Positions 1-4,219 of a stretch of 7,105 bases of DNA are shown here, in pieces. A program made the position numbers and the translations under genes. Position 1 is the first letter of the stretch. Each line of letters begins with the position of its first letter. The stretch lies in the NCBI GenBank assembly GCA_027365815.1, contig DAHXLV010000026.1:1-7105 (forward strand), in the 5' to 3' direction. The DNA comes from Microcaldota archaeon (GTDB lineage Archaea; Micrarchaeota; Micrarchaeia; Micrarchaeales; Micrarchaeaceae). A model generated the notes under the pieces. That model searched no databases and was not told where the DNA came from. It saw nothing but the letters and a program-made list of their open reading frames with translations.

Positions 1-861
1 AGCATAAGGCACGCGAGGCTTATAGGCATAAAAGGCGAATTCTGCAACGAAATAGCAAAGGTTGCGGTCGACGTTATGGGAGACGCGTACCCGGAGATAA
101 GGAAGAACAGCGCACGCATATTCGAGGAGCTGGAGAAGGAGGAGGAGAAGTTCTCGGAGGCGCTGGAGAACGGCACGCGGCTGCTTGAGAAGAGGCTGCA
201 GCTCCTCGGGACGGAGGGCCGCAAGGTGCTGGACGCTAAGAGCGCATTCGACCTTTTCCAGAGCTTTGGCTTCCCGTTGGAGATAACCTCGGAGATGTGC
301 AAAGAAAAGGGGTTCTCGGTGGACGAGCAGGGCTTCGGCTCGCTCATGAGGGAGCACCAGGAGGCCTCTCGCAAAGGCGCAGAGCATAGATTCAAGGGCG
401 GCCTGGCCGACAACAGCGAGGAGACCACGAAGCTCCACACCGCGACGCACCTGCTCAACGAGGCACTGAGGCAGGTTGTCGACCGGTCAATACACCAGAT
501 GGGGTCGAACATAACGAAGGAGAGGCTCAGGTTCGACTTCAATTACGACAAGAAGCTGACAGACGAGCAGGTCAAAAGTGTAGAGGACTGGGTTAACGCC
601 GCGATAGGGGCGGAGGCCGACGTGTCGTTTGAGATGATGGGCATAGATGACGCGAAAAGGCTTGGCGCCCAGGGCGTGTTCGAGGCCAGGTATGAGAAGA
701 CCGTCAAGGTGTACACGATATCCAAAGGAGCGAAGATCTACTCGAGAGAGGTCTGCGGCGGCCCGCATGTCAAGAACACGCGCGAGCTAAAGCATTTCAG
801 GATTACGAAGCAGGAGGCGGTGTCAGCCGGCGTAAGAAGGATAAAGGCTGTCGTAGGGTGA
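1..861 (+). CDS. alaS: Alanyl-tRNA synthetase, C-terminal part (5' end outside window), short form without C-Ala
   Basis: The reading frame is open from base 1, so the catalytic domain lies upstream and only 286 codons are visible. AlaRS charges tRNA-Ala using ATP, releasing AMP and pyrophosphate, and its editing domain clears Ser/Gly mischarging. Seen here: the end of the tRNA-binding mid domain (HARLIGI near base 10, then MGDAYPE at 76), followed by the editing domain. The editing zinc ligands are present with the usual spacing: HTATH (His codons at 436 and 448) and CGGPH (Cys at 754, His at 766). The protein stops right after AGVRRIKAVVG, where most AlaRS continue through a coiled coil into the DHHA1-type C-Ala domain. 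Only about ten residues separate FKGGLAD from HTATH, so the linker is also compact. From memory, such short forms are common in Patescibacteria and occur in some small-genome archaea. The stop lies 22 bases from a convergent gene, leaving no room for a frameshifted C-Ala. Confidence 0.95.
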   Translation, partial: SIRHARLIGIKGEFCNEIAKVAVDVMGDAYPEIRKNSARIFEELEKEEEKFSEALENGTRLLEKRLQLLGTEGRKVLDAKSAFDLFQSFGFPLEITSEMCKEKGFSVDEQGFGSLMREHQEASRKGAEHRFKGGLADNSEETTKLHTATHLLNEALRQVVDRSIHQMGSNITKERLRFDFNYDKKLTDEQVKSVEDWVNAAIGAEADVSFEMMGIDDAKRLGAQGVFEARYEKTVKVYTISKGAKIYSREVCGGPHVKNTRELKHFRITKQEAVSAGVRRIKAVVG

Positions 862-883
862 ACGACCGCGGCAGGCCGCCGGC

Positions 884-1924
884 TCATGCCATGTTGCGCT
901 CAGCTGTCCATACTATCGTCTTGTACTCGCTCTTGATGTCGACGCTCCTTATGGGAAGCCTGCCGAGCACTACGTCAGTCACCTCGCCGAGTATCCGCTT
1001 TGCTCCATGCTGCGCGTACATCTCCTTGTGGTAGTTCAGCCCGTTCCTGAGCGCCGCGGCCCTGCTGTCGAACGCCGAAAGTATGAACAGCGTGTGGCTG
1101 CCTATGAGCGTCGAGGACATGAGGTACCTGCTTATCAGCGGGTTCTCCTCGTCGAACTTTATCGCCTGCCTGGCCTTCGCGGATGCCGATTCGAACCCCT
1201 TGCTTGGGGTGTAGTCGTCGAAGAGCGCCATTATGGACACATCCTTCACAGGGTCAAGCGTTATTGTATACCTGCGTATGTAGCCGCTCTTCGCCAGCTT
1301 GTCGAAGTTGTATTTCACGGTGTTGAAATGCATGCCGAGCTCCTTGGACAGCTGCTGGAAGCTCACCCTGGAGTTCTCGTTCAGGCGCATAAGCAGCTTT
1401 TTCGAGTTCTCGTCGATGCTCGCCCTTTTTATCGCCTCGTTCCTCAGCTGGAAGAAGCCGAGGTGCCGGTGCGCCATCTCTGAAGGGTGCCAGGTGACCC
1501 CGTATTCGGAGAGCTGCACCATCATCACTATGTTCCAGTGCACGTAGTCGTCGCCAGAGAGCGCATTCGCGTATATCACCATCTCGTAGTCGCCGTCCAC
1601 GAAGAAAGCCGCCTGCGGTATATACGACTGCAGGAGCAGCTCCCTGATCCTTCCGCGGTCCGGCTTCTTCTTGAACCTCACCTCGATGAGGTGCGGGGTG
1701 GTAAGCCCAAGCGCCTCCTCGTTTATCTCAAGGGTGTAGCGCATCCCCAAATCCTTCTCAAGCCTGTTTATCCTCTCCTTGATGGTCGGCCTGGATACGT
1801 TCAGCCTCTTTGATATCTCCGCGACCGACATCCTTGAGTTTTCCGAAAGCAGCCTGACTATCTTCCTGGTAAGCAGGTTGTACCTCTTGTTGAACTCGCT
1901 CTCAATGTCGTATTCGTGCGCCAT
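884..1924 (-). CDS. Lrp/AsnC-like transcriptional regulator with two HTH units
   Basis: A predicted DNA-binding regulator of 346 residues with a duplicated layout. The first winged HTH spans about residues 17-60 (MSVAEISKRLNVSRPTIKE), followed by a mixed alpha/beta region (about 75-165). A second HTH lies at about 175-216 (QQLSKELGMHFNTVKYN), followed by another alpha/beta region (about 225-325). Ordinary Lrp/AsnC proteins are about 150 residues with one HTH and one ligand-binding RAM domain, so this is roughly a tandem double. The flanking regions are only loosely RAM-like by eye. The ATG at 1922-1924 was chosen because a TATA-like box lies 25-26 bases upstream on the minus strand. The frame extends to a TTG at 1961-1963, but that would place the start upstream of the promoter. 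It is divergent from the transporter at 2033 and probably regulates it and itself. The ligand is unknown; amino acids are the usual Lrp effectors. The gene converges tightly on alaS. Confidence 0.85.
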   Translation of the reverse strand: MAHEYDIESEFNKRYNLLTRKIVRLLSENSRMSVAEISKRLNVSRPTIKERINRLEKDLGMRYTLEINEEALGLTTPHLIEVRFKKKPDRGRIRELLLQSYIPQAAFFVDGDYEMVIYANALSGDDYVHWNIVMMVQLSEYGVTWHPSEMAHRHLGFFQLRNEAIKRASIDENSKKLLMRLNENSRVSFQQLSKELGMHFNTVKYNFDKLAKSGYIRRYTITLDPVKDVSIMALFDDYTPSKGFESASAKARQAIKFDEENPLISRYLMSSTLIGSHTLFILSAFDSRAAALRNGLNYHKEMYAQHGAKRILGEVTDVVLGRLPIRSVDIKSEYKTIVWTAERNMA

Positions 1925-1945
1925 GCCCACCTTACGAAGCCAAGA

Positions 1946-1953
1946 AATAAATA
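1946..1953 (-). promoter_or_regulatory. TATA-like box of the Lrp-like regulator gene
   Basis: On the minus strand the sequence reads TATTTATT, centred 25-26 bases before the ATG at 1924. This is the spacing expected between an archaeal TATA box and the transcription start of a leaderless mRNA. It decides the start codon of the regulator gene. Confidence 0.6.
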
Positions 1954-1978
1954 GCTTCCACAATAACAGGAAAGCACT

Positions 1979-1988
1979 GCAATATTGC
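1979..1988. promoter_or_regulatory. Perfect palindrome GCAATATTGC, candidate operator in the divergent promoter region
   Basis: A perfect 10-base palindrome with an AT-rich centre sits between the two divergent promoters, 8 bases upstream of the BRE-like element of the transporter gene and about 25 bases behind the TATA box of the regulator gene. Lrp-family proteins commonly bind short palindromes with AT-rich centres, so this is a natural operator candidate for the neighbouring regulator. That binding is inference; only the palindrome and its position are seen. Confidence 0.4.
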
Positions 1989-1996
1989 TAAAAACT

Positions 1997-2009
1997 GAAA
2001 CATTTATAA
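1997..2009 (+). promoter_or_regulatory. BRE/TATA promoter of the transporter gene
   Basis: A purine-rich GAAAC (1997-2001) resembling the TFB recognition element precedes TTTATAA (2003-2009). The TATA centre lies 27 bases upstream of the ATG at 2033, which fits a leaderless transcript. It favours that ATG over the adjacent in-frame TTG at 2030. Confidence 0.65.
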
Positions 2010-2032
2010 CCGCACCGAGATAATCAGTATTG

Positions 2033-3331
2033 ATGAACATAAAGAGCAAGGCGTACGCGATGATAACCCTGGCCATGCTAGGCGGCGCCATGTTCCCGAT
2101 AGCGCTCAAGGTTGCGGTGAACAACGGTGTGAACACATTCGCATTCCTCTTCCTGTCATATATAATAGCCACAGCTGCGTCGTTCGCCCTCGTAGTCGCA
2201 AAAGGGAAGCTCCCGAAGCTGAAGGGCTACATGCGGAACCCGAAGGAGTACCTCATGATAGGGCTTGCCGGGTTCGCCTTCGCCGGGCTGATATTCTACA
2301 GCATAATATACGCAGAGAAGTTCATAACCGCGACCTTCGCCACCGTGATCTACAGGATGCAGCCGCTGCTCATGCTGATGTTCATACCTTTCCTGCTCAG
2401 GGAGAGGATATCGAAGCTGCAGATAATCGCGTTGATGCTAGGCTTTGCCGGCATCTACATAGCCCTTACCGGAGGCAACATATTCGCGCTCGGCAACGCC
2501 AGCACAGGCATAGTGCTAATGCTCCTTGCAGCCGTGATAGTTGGCACATTTGCAGGGGTATTCCTGAAGAGGTACACAACCGACATGGAGAGCACAATGT
2601 TCATCTTCAACTCGGTGTCCCTGGTGATAGCCACCGGCCTCTTCATCTCTAGCGGCGCCGCGCTGCCTGCGTTCAGCGCCAGCACGCTGGTAGCCCTGCT
2701 CTACATGGGCATCCCTGCTAGCGTCTTCGTCACATACTTCTACTTCAGGGCATTCCGCACGCTCAAGACGACATTCGTTACGAACTATTACCTGCTGTCG
2801 CCGTTCATAACCGCGGTGTTCGCCGCCGTGCTGCTAAGCGAGGCCATAGAGCCCTACTACCTGGTGATAGCAGGACTGGTCGCCGTCGGGATATTCATAC
2901 AGAGGTTCGACAAGAAAGGAGGGACATACGTGGCCAAGAGCGGCAGCCCTGTCAAGGACTACCTGACGATATTCGACGTGACGAGCGCGTTCCTCAACAC
3001 GAAGGTGGACGGCATAAGCAGCACCATAATGGGCAACGGCAGGGTGCTCGCCGTGAAGATGCACCATGAAATGTACAACAAGGTGAAGGAGCATGCCTCC
3101 GCCGTGGCATCGCTCCAGGGAAACGCCACGTTTGTCTACACAAACAATGACAGGAGCATGGTAAGCGAGGAAGAGAACAGGTTCATATCCGACATATTGG
3201 GGCTGCGTCAGAACGAGACCGTGCTGATGAGCGCAGGCAGCCCAGAATCAAGCGAGGCGTTCTTCGCCGGGATACGCGAGCGCATGGCGCCTGTCCAGGA
3301 CAGGCCCGGGCAGGATGCGGCATCCTTTTAA
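2033..3331 (+). CDS. EamA/DMT-family membrane transporter with a soluble C-terminal extension
   Basis: A 432-residue protein. Residues 1 to about 290 form two repeats of about five hydrophobic helices each, the 10-TM layout of the drug/metabolite transporter superfamily. Family-like features include the early GGAMFPIALK, the IYRMQPLLML and LLRERIS segments closing the first half, and YYLLSPFITAVFAAVLLSE in the second half. Such proteins usually export amino acids, metabolites or nucleotide precursors; no substrate can be read here. After the last helix (ending IFIQRF, about residue 292) comes a hydrophilic tail of about 140 residues, with a likely alpha/beta core from about 308 to 420. Normal family members are about 280-310 residues and stop near residue 292. 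The tail is not recognised. The start is the ATG at 2033, placed by the upstream TATA box. The divergent Lrp-like gene suggests regulated export, possibly of amino acids. The stop codon overlaps the promoter of the next gene. Confidence 0.85.
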   Translation: MNIKSKAYAMITLAMLGGAMFPIALKVAVNNGVNTFAFLFLSYIIATAASFALVVAKGKLPKLKGYMRNPKEYLMIGLAGFAFAGLIFYSIIYAEKFITATFATVIYRMQPLLMLMFIPFLLRERISKLQIIALMLGFAGIYIALTGGNIFALGNASTGIVLMLLAAVIVGTFAGVFLKRYTTDMESTMFIFNSVSLVIATGLFISSGAALPAFSASTLVALLYMGIPASVFVTYFYFRAFRTLKTTFVTNYYLLSPFITAVFAAVLLSEAIEPYYLVIAGLVAVGIFIQRFDKKGGTYVAKSGSPVKDYLTIFDVTSAFLNTKVDGISSTIMGNGRVLAVKMHHEMYNKVKEHASAVASLQGNATFVYTNNDRSMVSEEENRFISDILGLRQNETVLMSAGSPESSEAFFAGIRERMAPVQDRPGQDAASF

Positions 3332-3332
3332 G
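3325..3332 (+). promoter_or_regulatory. TATA-like box of the GNAT gene, overlapping the transporter stop codon
   Basis: CTTTTAAG is centred 26-27 bases upstream of the ATG at 3355. The transporter stop codon TAA (3329-3331) lies inside the box. The acetyltransferase therefore probably has its own leaderless transcript, with or without readthrough from the transporter gene. Confidence 0.55.
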
Positions 3333-3354
3333 CATGGTTTCCGAATAGCTGCAA

Positions 3355-3849
3355 ATGGGCTCCGAGATACACGCGGAAGATGTGGACGTAAGGCAGGCCC
3401 TCACAGAGCTCTTCGAGATCGAGCTCAGGGTCGCGGGGGAGACCCCTGCACTCGTGCAGATAAAGGACAAGGAGAAGTTCTTCGAGTTCCTCGCCGGGCA
3501 GCCGAACTCCAGCACGTGGATATGGAAAGACGAAAGCGGGAAACCTGTAGGATACCTTACGCTTGTAGACAAGCCGGAAGAGTCCGAGCTGGAGGTCCTT
3601 GCAATACGTGTCGATAAAGGCATGCGTTCGTCCGGCTACGGCAAGCGGATGATGGAATTCGCCGAGAAACGTGCGGAAGAGCTAGGCCGCCGGGCAGTAA
3701 TGCTGGCAACACACCCTGACAACGCCAAAGCGCTAGGTTTCTACAAGCGCCTGGGCTACAGCATAGTGCGGAGGGCTGAGAACTATTACGGGGACGGCAC
3801 CCCGAGGTACATACTTGAGAAAAGCCTTCGGGAGCCTCATCCAAAATAA
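3355..3849 (+). CDS. GNAT-family N-acetyltransferase
   Basis: A 164-residue cytosolic protein with one GNAT domain. Acetyl-CoA binding is indicated by motif A: a strand (LEVLAIRVDK, about 79-88) followed by the pyrophosphate loop RSSGYG (residues 91-96, pattern R-x-x-G-x-G) and its helix. Motif B follows as HPDNAKALGFYKRLGY (120-135), with Asn123 and Tyr130 at positions that often bind CoA or act as general acid. The PVGYLTL strand near residue 64 is also typical. The layout resembles RimI-type and other small-molecule or protein-N-terminus acetyltransferases, but the substrate cannot be read from sequence. The ATG at 3355 is favoured by the TATA box 26-27 bases upstream. A closer ATG at 3334 is in another frame and hits a stop within five codons. 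It may be co-transcribed with the transporter, but a functional link is unproven. Confidence 0.9.
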   Translation: MGSEIHAEDVDVRQALTELFEIELRVAGETPALVQIKDKEKFFEFLAGQPNSSTWIWKDESGKPVGYLTLVDKPEESELEVLAIRVDKGMRSSGYGKRMMEFAEKRAEELGRRAVMLATHPDNAKALGFYKRLGYSIVRRAENYYGDGTPRYILEKSLREPHPK

Positions 3850-3885
3850 CAGGATTATATAGCTAAATTGCAAAAATCCAAAGCG

Positions 3886-3893
3886 CATATAAA
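3886..3893 (+). promoter_or_regulatory. TATA-like box in front of the candidate structured RNA
   Basis: CATATAAA is centred at about 3889. Using the same 25-27-base offset seen at the genes in this window, transcription would start at about 3915-3917, close to the first base of the outer stem (3913). A second TATA-like sequence, TTATATAG, lies at 3855-3862. No good open reading frame starts at the predicted site. Confidence 0.4.
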
Positions 3894-3912
3894 CCTCAAA
3901 GGCATAACCTAT

Positions 3913-4074
3913 ATTGGTGGGAGCGTGGAACATGAAGATCAAAAGGAGCCCGGCCATAAACGCCTTGTTACCTATACCGATTCGTTCCTATACCCAATAA
4001 CACATAACGGATCCACCCACAATATAAGGATAACCCTCAGATGGCTCTTCCTCATGCTCCCGAATCCCACCAAT
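3913..4074 (+). ncRNA. Candidate structured non-coding RNA (family unknown)
   Basis: Nested inverted repeats are visible. The outermost, ATTGGTGGGA (3913-3922), is perfectly complementary to TCCCACCAAT (4065-4074). Just inside, 3919-3928 (GGGAGCGTGG) pairs over ten positions with 4052-4061 (TCATGCTCCC), including two G-U pairs. Combining 3913-3918 with 4069-4074 and this second stem gives 16 pairs around a 7-base bulge. Further in, AGGAGCC (3944-3950) pairs with GGCTCTT (4043-4049), and GATTCGTT (3979-3986) pairs with AACGGATC (4006-4013) around a 19-base loop. A TATA-like box is correctly placed for a start near 3915. It does not match tRNA, 5S, SRP or RNase P RNA motifs that I can recall, and no clear terminator follows 4074. 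Chance pairing or an AT-rich spacer remain possible. Confidence 0.3.
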
Positions 4075-4110
4075 TCCCCACAGCCAGATAACTTCTCATT
4101 AGAGGTGCTG

Positions 4111-4165
4111 GGCGCAGCGGCTAAGTAGCCCTCCCGGATGCGTGCGCCACGGCGCGGCAAGCGCC
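4111..4165. repeat. Cluster of GC-rich inverted repeats upstream of the hppA promoter
   Basis: GGCGCA (4111-4116) is complementary to TGCGCC (4143-4148). Inside that pair, GGCT (4119-4122) and AGCC (4127-4130) can form a small hairpin. Next to it, GGCGC (4151-4155) and GCGCC (4161-4165) form a five-pair hairpin with a five-base loop. The cluster ends about 9 bases before the hppA TATA box. It could be a regulatory site, a transcript end for upstream RNA, or chance in GC-rich DNA; no T-tract follows directly. Confidence 0.4.
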
Positions 4166-4173
4166 AGGGCAAC

Positions 4174-4182
4174 CTTTTTAAG
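4174..4182 (+). promoter_or_regulatory. TATA-like box of the hppA-carS operon
   Basis: CTTTTTAAG is centred at about 4178, predicting transcription from about 4204 and a leader of about 16 bases that would carry the ribosome site at 4209-4213. A second TATA-like sequence, CTTTAAAG (4183-4190), would start transcription at about 4212 and cut into the ribosome site, so the first is preferred. Confidence 0.5.
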
Positions 4183-4208
4183 CTTTAAAGCGCTAAGTGC
4201 TCTGTTCT

Positions 4209-4213
4209 GGAGG
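4209..4213 (+). promoter_or_regulatory. Shine-Dalgarno site of hppA
   Basis: GGAGG lies six bases before the ATG at 4220. It fixes that codon as the start, rejecting the longer open frame that reaches back to about 4142 through the promoter. This is unlike the leaderless genes elsewhere in the window. Confidence 0.75.
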
Positions 4214-4219
4214 GGAAAC

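Larger units (their letters stand above)
3850..4219. other. 370-base gene-free region between the GNAT gene and hppA
   Basis: This is the only long stretch without a convincing protein gene. Bases 3850-3915 are AT-rich and hold TATA-like boxes at 3855-3862 and 3886-3893. Bases 3913-4074 carry nested inverted repeats (possible structured RNA). Bases 4111-4165 carry GC-rich inverted repeats. Bases 4174-4213 are the promoter and ribosome site of hppA. A stop-free plus-strand frame runs from 3850 to 4128, but its codon choice lacks the strong ATA/AGG and GC-ending bias of the neighbours, and it shows no recognisable motif. Confidence 0.8.

Noticed and set aside
862..883. Small GCGG/CCGC hairpin between convergent alaS and the regulator gene
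   Set aside because: Only four pairs and no T-run on either strand, so a terminator call is not supported.
1925..1963. 13-codon extension of the Lrp-like regulator from TTG
   Set aside because: The TTG lies upstream of the TATA-like box, which predicts transcription starting at the ATG at 1924.
3932..4000. 22-codon ORF beginning MKIKRSPAINALL, resembling the start of an archaeal exported protein
   Set aside because: It stops after 22 codons with no continuation in other frames, and the TATA-like boxes are not at the leaderless distance from its ATG.
3941..4053. Fluoride-riboswitch-like pieces: GGAGCCCGGCCATAAACGCC and CAGATGGCTCTTCC, with a possible GGAGCC/GGCTCT pairing
   Set aside because: The 5' arm needed for the first riboswitch stem (complement of the CGGCC segment, close upstream of GGAGCC) is missing, the second stem does not form, and about 75 bases separate the two pieces, far more than in known fluoride riboswitches.
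3913..4062. Possible intron-containing tRNA, because GGGAGCG/TGCTCCC look like an acceptor stem followed by T at position 8
   Set aside because: No T-arm with TTC and a matching stem precedes the 3' strand, and no D-arm is convincing. A multi-intron or permuted tRNA cannot be excluded by eye but is not supported.
3868..4128. Plus-strand open frame of about 86 codons starting at TTG
   Set aside because: Codon choice differs from the neighbouring genes, there is no recognisable motif or ribosome site, and the start is weak. The inverted repeats explain the region better.
4142..4219. 26-codon N-terminal extension of hppA from an upstream alternative start
   Set aside because: It would translate through the TATA box, and GGAGG is placed correctly for the ATG at 4220, where the family's first membrane helix begins.
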